A stretch of DNA of 11,325 bases from an uncultured Collinsella sp. GTDB lineage: Bacteria; Actinomycetota; Coriobacteriia; Coriobacteriales; Coriobacteriaceae. Every line of letters starts with the position of its first letter. The stretch's first letter is position 1. The notes under the pieces are model-generated. The model was given only the letters and a program-made list of their open reading frames with translations. It searched no databases and was not told the origin of the DNA. The position numbers and the translations under genes were made by a program. Of this stretch, positions 1 to 7,552 are shown one piece after another. The stretch is taken from contig URWZ01000033.1 of NCBI GenBank assembly GCA_900551625.1, positions 1 to 11,325 on the forward strand, read 5' to 3'.

Positions 1-2537
1 GAGCCGATACCGCGACCAGACTTCTTGGCGTCGTAATCATCCTCGACGCCAAGCCAATCGCTCATGCTGTCCTGCTCGTTTTTCTTTTTGCGACCGAACA
101 GACCGCCCAAGCCGCGCTTTTGCGGCTTGGCGGCCGGAGCGGCAGGAGCCGAGATAGTCTCAAGCGGCTGAACATCCGAGCTGGCCGGCATGGGGGGAAC
201 AACCGGAGCCGATGTGGGCTCGGGCCCCTGTGCCGTCGCGAAGGGATCGTTAACCTGAGCCGAAGGGTCGGGAAGGTCGAACAGCGAGGTGCGCGAGGCG
301 ACATTGGCCTGCTGCATCGAAGGCATCGAGGGATCGGGGACCGAGGCCAGCGGAGACGCAGAGGGCATGGGAGCCGGCGCGGATGCCGGGTCGGGAACGT
401 TCATGTTCGGGCGCGGCGACGCCTGAGACGAGATTTGAGCCATCAGAGCATCGACCGCCTCGGCCTGCGACGGAGCAGCATTGGCAACCGTGGCGCCGGG
501 ATCACTCGGCGCGGGCATGGTGAAGATCTGCGTAGAGTAGGGCCTCGACTCATCCGCCTGCGGAGCTTCGGGGGCCACGGGCTCAGGCTCTTGCTCGGAG
601 CTGTCCGCAGCGACCTGTTCCGCCACAGATTGATCCTCGACCGTATCGGGCGCAGCGGGCTCGTCCTCGACAGGAGCGGAAAGGGGCTCGGCGATAGCGG
701 TGCCCTGCTTCTCAAACGTCATCGTGGCATCAAACGACACAGTGCTGTCGACCGGCTGTTGGGTTTCGAAAGTCGCCGTCTCCCCGGCAACATCCGCAGG
801 CGAAGGCTGCGGCGCCTCGAAAGACGTCGTGGCGTCGGCAACATCAACAGATACCGGCTGCTCGGCGTCGTTTTGCTCAAATTCCTGTGCCGCGCGCTCG
901 CGCTCGGCCTCGGCCGCCTGTTGCTGGGCTGCAGCCTCGCGCTCGGCTGCCTCGCGGGCAGCGGCGCGCTTTTCCTCAAAGTCGTCAACGAGTTTCTTGC
1001 CCTTTTCGAATGCCCCCTTAAAGAAATGGGAGGCGCTGGCACCGATCGAAGAAAACGCGGAAGCGATATCGGCATGGGGCGTCGTCACCGGAAGCTCGGC
1101 AGAAAAATCGGTGTCGCTCTCGTAGGACACACGCTGCGGATACGCATCGTAGTCGTCCTCGGTATTATCGAGCTCCTCGGGCGCCGGGGCAGGCGCCATG
1201 ACGTCCAGACCGGCTGCGTGATCGATAGCAGTCTCCGCATCGGCTTCCGTCTCGACGGCATTGGCCTCATCGGGCTGCGCAGCCACGACCGGATCGGGCT
1301 GGGGCGCGGGCTCGAACGTCGGCTCCTCGCCCTCTTCGTAATCGAGCGTACAGGACTCGGGAAGCATTCCCAGGGCACGGATGGCATCCGAGCCAAACCG
1401 GATGTTGCCGGCGGCATTGCGATAGAGCTTGGGCTCGGGCTCGGCCTGCTCGGCCGCGGTAGGCTCCTCTGCCGACTCGGCAGCGGACTCGTCTGCAACG
1501 GGCTCCTCGGCCGGAATATCTTGGACCTGGGACTCGGGTGCAATGACGCCAATCAGGGTCTCGTCGGCAGAAGCACCTTCGAATCCATCGATTTGCTCAT
1601 CAAAAGCCTCGCCCTGCTCACCCTCGGGAGCGACCGGCTGGCCATACTCATCCTCGGTATAGGCAGGCTCTTCGTACTCGATGGTATTGCCGTAATCGTT
1701 TTGCTGCTGGGCCGCGGCGTACTCGGCTGCCGCGCGCGCCATCTCCTCGGCGCGACGCTTCTGCTCGCCAAAATACGTGTCAAACGGAATATCGTCAGGG
1801 AACTCGTTCTCACCCTGATAGGGGGCGACGTTATCCATGACACCCAGCATGGCGGCAACAGAGGACTTGTTGCAAACCGAGCCGGACGTGTAGGGAAGGA
1901 CAAAACGATTGGAAATGATATTGGCGGCATTGGCGAGCGCCACGAGGGAGGCAAGGATCGCGACAATCCACAGCAGGACCTTCAACGCGCCGGGAAGCGG
2001 CAAGATGCGCAGGATGGCAATAGCCGCGGGAGCAATCGTGGCAATCGGGAGCAATTTGGCGATCAGCGCTCGGTACGGCGCATAGGGCTCGCGAGCGAGC
2101 AGTTCGGCGCGCGGGGAGTCATAGTGCGCGACGACGACAACCGGGCGATTGCGCGGAGAGGCAAGCGGACCAGAGGCCTTGTGATAGGCGATGACATTTT
2201 GGCTCACGCCCGTCTTGCCCAGGCGTGAGATCACGGGGCGCCCGGTTCGCTCGAGCACATAGAGCACGGCTCCGACAATGGCCAACAGGGTGCCGACTAA
2301 GCCGATACCGCCACCGATGCCCATAAGCAGGGCACCGGCAAATGCCAGAATGCCCGTAACGGCAAACGCCATCCTGCTCGGCGCGGGAGCATTAAACTCC
2401 TGCACCTCGGGATCAAAGCCGTGGTTGCGGAAAATTTGAGCGATATCTTCGGCAGCCAAGCGCTCTTCTTCGCTGCACGCCGGCGTGATGCCAGTGTTCT
2501 GCAACAGGTGGTTAATATAGTTCTGGGTGTTCGCCAT
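1..2537 (-). CDS. M28 aminopeptidase-like membrane protein with giant acidic insert (3' end off window)
   Basis: The reading frame is open from an ATG at 2537 to the left edge, giving at least 845 residues. A GGAG ribosome site (2543-2546) lies 5 bases before the ATG. Residues 1-50 read like the start of an M28 aminopeptidase (SEEERLAAEDIAQIFRNHGF). Two hydrophobic segments follow at about 56-96, then VVVVAHYDSP (131-142), which carries the family's first metal-binding H-x-D as H138 and D140. A second hydrophobic pair lies at about 155-208. The segment aligned with the family's DNASGVA motif reads VCNKSSVAAM (221-230), so the metal-bridging Asp is absent. From about 245 the protein is rich in Ala, Glu, Asp and Pro, with likely coiled coils at about 255-280 and 500-560 and a more ordered island at about 370-410. 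Family membership is fairly sure, but peptidase activity is doubtful. M28 enzymes are usually 300-500 residues, so this one is strongly expanded. It is divergent from the WYL gene pair. Confidence 0.75.
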   Translation of the reverse strand, partial: MANTQNYINHLLQNTGITPACSEEERLAAEDIAQIFRNHGFDPEVQEFNAPAPSRMAFAVTGILAFAGALLMGIGGGIGLVGTLLAIVGAVLYVLERTGRPVISRLGKTGVSQNVIAYHKASGPLASPRNRPVVVVAHYDSPRAELLAREPYAPYRALIAKLLPIATIAPAAIAILRILPLPGALKVLLWIVAILASLVALANAANIISNRFVLPYTSGSVCNKSSVAAMLGVMDNVAPYQGENEFPDDIPFDTYFGEQKRRAEEMARAAAEYAAAQQQNDYGNTIEYEEPAYTEDEYGQPVAPEGEQGEAFDEQIDGFEGASADETLIGVIAPESQVQDIPAEEPVADESAAESAEEPTAAEQAEPEPKLYRNAAGNIRFGSDAIRALGMLPESCTLDYEEGEEPTFEPAPQPDPVVAAQPDEANAVETEADAETAIDHAAGLDVMAPAPAPEELDNTEDDYDAYPQRVSYESDTDFSAELPVTTPHADIASAFSSIGASASHFFKGAFEKGKKLVDDFEEKRAAAREAAEREAAAQQQAAEAERERAAQEFEQNDAEQPVSVDVADATTSFEAPQPSPADVAGETATFETQQPVDSTVSFDATMTFEKQGTAIAEPLSAPVEDEPAAPDTVEDQSVAEQVAADSSEQEPEPVAPEAPQADESRPYSTQIFTMPAPSDPGATVANAAPSQAEAVDALMAQISSQASPRPNMNVPDPASAPAPMPSASPLASVPDPSMPSMQQANVASRTSLFDLPDPSAQVNDPFATAQGPEPTSAPVVPPMPASSDVQPLETISAPAAPAAKPQKRGLGGLFGRKKKNEQDSMSDWLGVEDDYDAKKSGRGIG

Positions 2538-2605
2538 ATGCGCTCCACATCCATAATCCGACAAATAGGCCCAATGTATGCACATTAGAACCGTATATAG
2601 TCGAA

Positions 2606-2611
2606 AGTATA
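2606..2611 (-). promoter_or_regulatory. Possible -10 box for the M28-like gene
   Basis: On the minus strand this hexamer reads TATACT, one base from TATAAT. It would place the transcript start about 60 bases before the M28-like ATG. I find no convincing -35 box at normal spacing, so the call is weak. The rest of the gap between this gene and the divergent WYL pair shows no strong repeat or hairpin. Confidence 0.25.
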
Positions 2612-2647
2612 CCCCGAGCGGGCGCAAACGGCCGAATTCTGGGCATC

Positions 2648-2676
2648 TTAACGCCCCAAGCGGACAAGGATATAGC
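2648..2676 (+). promoter_or_regulatory. Candidate promoter for the WYL regulator pair
   Basis: TTAACG (2648-2653) and TATAGC (2671-2676) are separated by exactly 17 bases. Each matches the sigma-70-type consensus at four of six positions. Transcription would begin near 2683, giving a leader of about 50 bases to the preferred start at 2735. This is a pattern match only. Confidence 0.35.
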
Positions 2677-2725
2677 CTAATCTCCATATCGGACTAAAAT
2701 CATGGCATCAAACACCTTCCCATGC

Positions 2726-2730
2726 GAGGA
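2726..2730 (+). promoter_or_regulatory. Ribosome binding site fixing the start of the PafB-like gene
   Basis: GAGGA lies 4 bases before the ATG at 2735. The in-frame ATG at 2702, eleven codons earlier, has no Shine-Dalgarno match in the AT-rich bases before it. This favours the shorter protein. Confidence 0.55.
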
Positions 2731-2734
2731 TTCT

Positions 2735-3757
2735 ATGACGGCAAGCGATACAACCGTAACGAATAAAAATGGGGTGCCGGAGCCCGGTTTCGACAAGACC
2801 GCCCAGCGCATCCTCAATCTGTTCTTTGTCCTCAACAGCTCTCCCGAGCCATTGACCACAGAGCAGATTGTCCTGGATTCCGATCTTGGCTATGGGTCGG
2901 GCAATATCGACTCGGACAAGCGCAAGTTTCGCCGCGATCGCGAAAAACTCCTCGAACGCGGAATCACGATCAAGGAAGTTCGCGCAGCAGGCGCCCAAGA
3001 AACCGAAGAAAGCGCGTGGACCATCGATCGCGAGCACACGTTTGCGGCCGGTGGCCTCATCACCGCAGACGACGCGGACATCTTGCTCGACGCTATCGAC
3101 CAGACCCTTGCGACCGGTTCGGCCGCGTTTGCCACGCCGCTTGCAGACATACGCTCCAAGATCGCCTACCTCACCGGCGCATCGACCGCAGAAGAGCCTC
3201 CCGCCCGTCGCTTACCCGCCGTCGATGCGGTGTGGAGCGCTTTCGCCGAACGCTGCGCACTGCGCTTTTTGTATCAAAACGGGCACGGGGAGCAAAAAGA
3301 GCGCACCGTCTGCGTATACGGCATGTTTGAGCACGAGGGTGTGGCGTATTTTTGCGGACTCGACAACGCCACCGATGAAATCAGGACGTTTCGCTGCGAC
3401 CGTATCGTTCGCGCATGGCGCCCCTCGAAGGCCTACTCCATCCCTGCCGACTTCAACCTGAACGATCGCCTGTTCTTCGAGTTTGATTTTGCCGATTGCA
3501 AGCCCGTTATGGCGACCTTTTCGTTTGCCCCGCAAGCCCAGGCCGACATGGTCAGCGGCCTTACGCGCGGTCGCGGGAAGCTCACACACACCAAAGAGGG
3601 TTGGACCTGGACCGTCGGCGTGCGCGACCTTAATGCCGCCGCCTCGTTTTGCATGGAGCACGCCATGGACGGCATGAGACCCATTGCCCCCGATGCACTT
3701 AAACTGGCGTGGAACCACCTCATCGAAAGGACGGTGCACGAGCATGCCCGCGCGTAA
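2735..3757 (+). CDS. WYL-domain transcriptional regulator, PafB-like
   Basis: The protein has 340 residues from the preferred ATG; an upstream ATG at 2702 would add eleven. Residues 20-75 form a winged-helix-type DNA-binding region ending in KFRRDREKLLERGITIKE. That is close to the FERDKEELRELGIPIE-type signature that I associate with PafB. It is followed by a WTIDREHTFA segment as in that family. The WYL domain spans about 160-235 (ALRFLYQNG, then AYFCGLDNATDEIRTFRCDRI), with Ala-Tyr-Phe where the eponymous Trp-Tyr-Leu would sit. A WCX-type C-terminal region follows. PafB and PafC form the heteromeric DNA-damage activator of mycobacteria, and WYL domains are thought to sense nucleic-acid ligands. 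The gene overlaps the next WYL gene by 14 bases, which suggests co-translation and partnership. WYL regulator is near certain; PafB equivalence is inferred. Confidence 0.85.
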   Translation: MTASDTTVTNKNGVPEPGFDKTAQRILNLFFVLNSSPEPLTTEQIVLDSDLGYGSGNIDSDKRKFRRDREKLLERGITIKEVRAAGAQETEESAWTIDREHTFAAGGLITADDADILLDAIDQTLATGSAAFATPLADIRSKIAYLTGASTAEEPPARRLPAVDAVWSAFAERCALRFLYQNGHGEQKERTVCVYGMFEHEGVAYFCGLDNATDEIRTFRCDRIVRAWRPSKAYSIPADFNLNDRLFFEFDFADCKPVMATFSFAPQAQADMVSGLTRGRGKLTHTKEGWTWTVGVRDLNAAASFCMEHAMDGMRPIAPDALKLAWNHLIERTVHEHARA

Positions 3758-4661
3758 ACTCACCAGCGAGCAAAGGCTCTCGCGTGCGATTGACATCATG
3801 GAGGCCCTCTACGCTGCCGGTGAGACCGGTATGACACGAGGGGATATCTGCAGCCGTTTTGATATCACGGGTGCGGCGCTCGACGAAATTATCGATATCG
3901 TCTCGACCCTCGCTGACCGTGAGTCGGGCGCACGCATCATCTGCGAGCGCCACGGCGAGTGCATCATCCTGACAGGCGATGCGGGGCGTGTGCTGCCCTT
4001 GCGCCTAAGTGCCGCCGAAGGTGCCGTGCTCAACCACGAACTCGAATCGATGGGAATCGACTCTCGGGCAGCAGAGCGTATCCGACACGCCCTCCTACCC
4101 GAGAAACTCGGCTACAACCAGCGCGTCGTCGATACCGTTGCCCGAGGATCGCACTGGCAACAGCTGAACTGCGCGATTCAAGACGGCGTTCGATGCCGCA
4201 TCATCTACCGTTCGATGGACGACACACGGCCGCGTGAGCGTCTCATCGACCCCCTGCGCATCGCGACGCATGGCGACCAAACCTATCTGATTGCCTGGGA
4301 TGTCGAAGTCGATGAGCAGCGCTCCTACCGCATGGACAAAATCGAAGGCCTTACCCTTACCGACGATTCCGTGGAGCGCCACGCGCCCGCGCCCTTGTCC
4401 CTCCACGAATCCCTTTCCCAAGCGGAGCAGAGCGCAAAACTCCTCATGCCGCTCGACATGGCAGAGCGCCTAGACTGGGCCGGCATCATGTCGATTGAGC
4501 CAAACGGGGCAGACATGGCGACGGTGACCGTGCGTTATGGGTCAGAGCATTGGCTGTTCTGCCAGGTAATCGCAGCGGGCGGAGCCATCCGCATACTGGA
4601 TGACCCCGCCCAGGCATTGCGTCTATGCGATATGGCGAAGAGCCTGACCTGCCCGCTTTAA
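3744..4661 (+). CDS. WYL-domain transcriptional regulator, PafC-like
   Basis: The protein has 305 residues. I chose the ATG at 3744 (MPARKLTSEQRLSRAI) because the frame further upstream would lie inside the preceding gene and adds a sequence unlike the family. The N-terminus is a helix-turn-helix region (about 8-60, with MTRGDICSRFDITGAALDEI). It is followed by VLPLRLSAAEGAVL, typical of the linker before a WYL domain. The WYL domain covers about 140-205 (VRCRIIYRSMDD, DPLRIA, TYLIAWDVE, RSYRMDKIEGL). The C-terminal 90 residues resemble a WCX extension. It overlaps the PafB-like gene by 14 bases and has only a weak ribosome site (AAGG at 3727-3730, too far away), so translation is probably coupled. 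Its TAA stop overlaps the stop of the opposing dinG gene by 4 bases, so neither transcript has room for its own terminator between them. Confidence 0.85.
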   Translation: MPARKLTSEQRLSRAIDIMEALYAAGETGMTRGDICSRFDITGAALDEIIDIVSTLADRESGARIICERHGECIILTGDAGRVLPLRLSAAEGAVLNHELESMGIDSRAAERIRHALLPEKLGYNQRVVDTVARGSHWQQLNCAIQDGVRCRIIYRSMDDTRPRERLIDPLRIATHGDQTYLIAWDVEVDEQRSYRMDKIEGLTLTDDSVERHAPAPLSLHESLSQAEQSAKLLMPLDMAERLDWAGIMSIEPNGADMATVTVRYGSEHWLFCQVIAAGGAIRILDDPAQALRLCDMAKSLTCPL

Positions 4662-7552
4662 CGGCGTCGCTCGTGGCGTGCACGCCACAGCTGCAAATAA
4701 TGACCGATCTGTGCCGACTCGATACGCTGGTAGGAAGTCGTGGGCAGCGACGTCAAGAACTTCTTGCCGTAGCCCTTTGTCACCAAGCGCGGATCTGCCA
4801 AGATGAGCACACCGCAATCAGTCGACGAGCGGATGAGACGGCCGGCGGCCTGCTTGACTTCGAGCACCGCCTCGGGCAGCGAGTAGCGCGCCCAGGCGCG
4901 GTCTTCGCGCAGGTTGCGCTCACACGAAAGAGGATCCGTGGGGCTCGAGAACGGCAGCTTGGGGATAATGACGCAACGCAGTGTCTCGCCGCTGGCGTCA
5001 AAGCCCTCCCAAAAGGCCTTGAGCGCAAAGAGCGATGAGGTCGGCTCGTTGATAAACCGATCGCGCAGGCGACGCGGGGACGAGTTGCGCTGCTGGCAAT
5101 TGAGCTCCAGGCCCGCTCGCGCCAATTTGGGCTCGACACGGGCATACAGGTCCTCCATGTCGCGCCTGTTAGTGAAGAGCGTGAGCACCGATCCACCCAT
5201 GGCGAGATGGGCATCGACCAGCACACGCTCGAGCGCCGACAGATAGTGCTCGCGATCGCGCGGATCGGGAATGTCCCCCGCCACGACCACGGCCATATTC
5301 GAGTCAAAGTCATAGCTCGAATCCAGGTGCAGCGATGAGGATGTCGACTCACCGATGCGATCGAGGCCGACAGCATGGTTGAAATGCTCAAAGCTCTTGG
5401 ACACCGTCATGGTCGCCGAAGCGAAGATGGCCGTGTGCACTTCGGGCAGCCACTCGTTCGCCAAGGCCTCGCCGATATCGATGCGCTCGGCGGTCATAGA
5501 CTCCCCGCCCGCGCGCAGCCGACGGTTCACCTGCAGCGAGTACACATAGTGCTCATCCTTACCCTCAATGATGAGTTTGAGGTTCTCGTCCAGCTCGTGC
5601 AGACGGCGCGAAATGTCGCCTAGGTCGACAACGACCTCGGGCTTATCGGCGGCGACGGTCTGCACCAGCGCGTCTACGCTTTTATCCGCCTGGTCCAGCG
5701 CATCAATTGCGGTATGGGCCGACTGCAAAAAATCGTGCCAGTCATCCGACTCGCGCAGCTCGGGGCCAATCCACAGATTCGCGTTATCGTAGCTCCCACG
5801 GGCGCGACGGCCGAGCTCGCGCACACCATCGAACACATCGGCAATCGCCATGCTCGCGCGGGCAACCGTCGACGTCGCTTTGGCGGTGAGTCCCAGGTAG
5901 AGCGTGGAGCCCTCGGAAGTGGCCAGGTCACGGGAAACTTGACTCAGCGCGCCGGCACTCGACCCACCCAAGCGCTCAAACAGCACGCGCGACTCATCTG
6001 CCGAAACCACGCGCGCCCATTGGCGACGGGCCTCACGCTCGATGGAATGGGCCTCGTCGACCACCCAGTGACGAATCGGAGGCAAAATCCTTCCCTCGGC
6101 GGCCACGTTGCGGAACAGCAGGGAATGGTTGGTGACCACCACGTCGGCATGTGCCGCTCGGCGGCGCGCCCCGTGGACCAGGCATTTGTCAGGGAAGAAC
6201 GGACACAGACGACGAGCACACTCGCGCGAAGCCGTCGTAAAGTCGGGACGGTTGACGCTGCGCCAGCGAATGCCGAGCGAATCGAGGTCGCCATCGGCAG
6301 ATTGGCACACATACGCCATGATCACCGCAACCGCCGTGAGCGTGTCAGCAGGATCGCGCTTGGTGGTGATCTCAACCTGACCACGGCTCATGCGCTCGAG
6401 CTTGCGTAGACACGGATAGTGGTCATAGCCCTTGAGTGCACAAAACGACAGGCCCCCGTCCAGCTGTTCGGCGAGCTTTGGCAGCTCATGGTACATAAGC
6501 TGGTCGGCAAGATTATTCGATTTGGTCGCGATACCAACCGTGATGTTGTTGCGGCGTGCGGCCTCGGCAAAAGGCACCAGGTAAGCCATCGATTTGCCGA
6601 CGCCTGTCCCCGCCTCAATCACGCGATGCGTTCCCGTAACGAGCGCGTCACGGACCTCGAGCGCCATCGCGATTTGCTCATCGCGCGGCTCGTACGTGGG
6701 ATACATGCGATTGACTAGGCCACCGGGGGCATAATCCGCCTCGATCTCTTCACGGCTCGGCATCTTAAGGACCGGCAACTCGTCCGCATCAACGCGATCG
6801 TCTGCACGATCGGCCTTGAGCACATCGGCACGAGCGGCGCTGAGCGAAAATATCGAACCCGGGTTCTGGCCGGCCAAAAAAGAAAAAATGGGGCGATAGG
6901 ACCAAGGCACGTCCGCGTGCATGTCCGCCAAGCGCGCCATAAGGCCCGAAGGCAGGTCGGTAAGCGCAACCAACAGCACGCGCCACACACCGCACAGGGC
7001 ATCAACGTCTGCGTTCGCGCGATGCGACACCGAATCGCACCCAAACAAGTCGGCCATAAAAGACAGCTTGTGCGAGGCCAAGCGCGGAAGTGCGATGCGC
7101 GACAGTGCCAGCGAATCGATCCAGATGTCGCTGACGTTGACACCGCCCTTGACCGACTCGATAAACGAACGGTCGAAGGTGGCGTTATGCGCAATCACCG
7201 GACAGCCGCCGACAAAATCGGCGAGAGCGGCCACGGCATCGACGGCCGATGGGGCATCCACCACATCGGCGTTTGTAATGCTCGTGAGTTCGGTAATCTC
7301 GGCGGGAATCAGCTGCTTGGGGTGCACGAAGGTATCGAACCGGTCGACGATCTCGCGGCCCGAAAGACGGGCAGCCGAGATCTCAATCAGTTCATTGTCC
7401 TGCACCGAAAGACCCGTGGTTTCGGTATCGAGGACGATAACATCTTCCTCGATGAGACCAAACGATTGGGTTTTGGCACGCTCGGCAAGCGTGGCATAGG
7501 AATCGATGACAAACTGCGGCGTTCCCGACGAAACAGCGTCCTCGATTAGCAT
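4658..7552 (-). CDS. dinG: DinG-family helicase with N-terminal DEDDh exonuclease domain
   Basis: The protein is 964 residues. Residues 36-195 are a DnaQ-type 3'-5' exonuclease with all three motifs: VLDTETTGL (D42, E44), IAHNATFD (D127) and HRANAD (H177, D182). About 280 to the end is an XPD/DinG superfamily-2 helicase: YEPRDEQ, Walker A EAGTGVGKS near 313-321, VVDEAH near 497-502, FASATM near 709, AFWEGFD near 846 and QAAGRLIRSS near 900. Four cysteines near 381, 445, 450 and 457, just before the ADVVVTNHSLL segment, sit where XPD/DinG proteins bind an iron-sulfur cluster. Both activities therefore look intact. The family unwinds DNA 5'-3' and helps resolve repair or replication intermediates. 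The ATG at 7552 overlaps the ddl stop by 7 bases; a GTG at 7597 would extend it by 15 codons into ddl without better support. It is probably co-transcribed with ddl. Confidence 0.93.
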   Translation of the reverse strand: MLIEDAVSSGTPQFVIDSYATLAERAKTQSFGLIEEDVIVLDTETTGLSVQDNELIEISAARLSGREIVDRFDTFVHPKQLIPAEITELTSITNADVVDAPSAVDAVAALADFVGGCPVIAHNATFDRSFIESVKGGVNVSDIWIDSLALSRIALPRLASHKLSFMADLFGCDSVSHRANADVDALCGVWRVLLVALTDLPSGLMARLADMHADVPWSYRPIFSFLAGQNPGSIFSLSAARADVLKADRADDRVDADELPVLKMPSREEIEADYAPGGLVNRMYPTYEPRDEQIAMALEVRDALVTGTHRVIEAGTGVGKSMAYLVPFAEAARRNNITVGIATKSNNLADQLMYHELPKLAEQLDGGLSFCALKGYDHYPCLRKLERMSRGQVEITTKRDPADTLTAVAVIMAYVCQSADGDLDSLGIRWRSVNRPDFTTASRECARRLCPFFPDKCLVHGARRRAAHADVVVTNHSLLFRNVAAEGRILPPIRHWVVDEAHSIEREARRQWARVVSADESRVLFERLGGSSAGALSQVSRDLATSEGSTLYLGLTAKATSTVARASMAIADVFDGVRELGRRARGSYDNANLWIGPELRESDDWHDFLQSAHTAIDALDQADKSVDALVQTVAADKPEVVVDLGDISRRLHELDENLKLIIEGKDEHYVYSLQVNRRLRAGGESMTAERIDIGEALANEWLPEVHTAIFASATMTVSKSFEHFNHAVGLDRIGESTSSSLHLDSSYDFDSNMAVVVAGDIPDPRDREHYLSALERVLVDAHLAMGGSVLTLFTNRRDMEDLYARVEPKLARAGLELNCQQRNSSPRRLRDRFINEPTSSLFALKAFWEGFDASGETLRCVIIPKLPFSSPTDPLSCERNLREDRAWARYSLPEAVLEVKQAAGRLIRSSTDCGVLILADPRLVTKGYGKKFLTSLPTTSYQRIESAQIGHYLQLWRARHERRR

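Noticed and set aside
120..2228. A 702-codon open frame on the plus strand, antisense to the M28-like gene
   Set aside because: The product is a monotonous Arg/Gly/Leu-rich string without domains, and the minus-strand frame gives family motifs, membrane helices and a ribosome site. The open frame follows from the Ala/Glu/Asp codon bias of the real gene.
2548..2562. TTGTCGG on the minus strand upstream of the M28-like gene, resembling the first half of the PafBC/RecA-NDp motif
   Set aside because: The second half (TAnnnT at the right spacing) is missing and the site lies within the leader, next to the ribosome site.
3212..3799. A 195-codon minus-strand frame opposite the PafB-like gene
   Set aside because: It has no recognisable motif and lies wholly over well-supported WYL coding sequence.
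4658..7552. Possible inactive helicase, as in some exonuclease-only DinG proteins of Firmicutes
   Set aside because: Walker A, DEAH, motif VI and four cluster-type cysteines are all visible, so there is no sequence reason to call it inactive.
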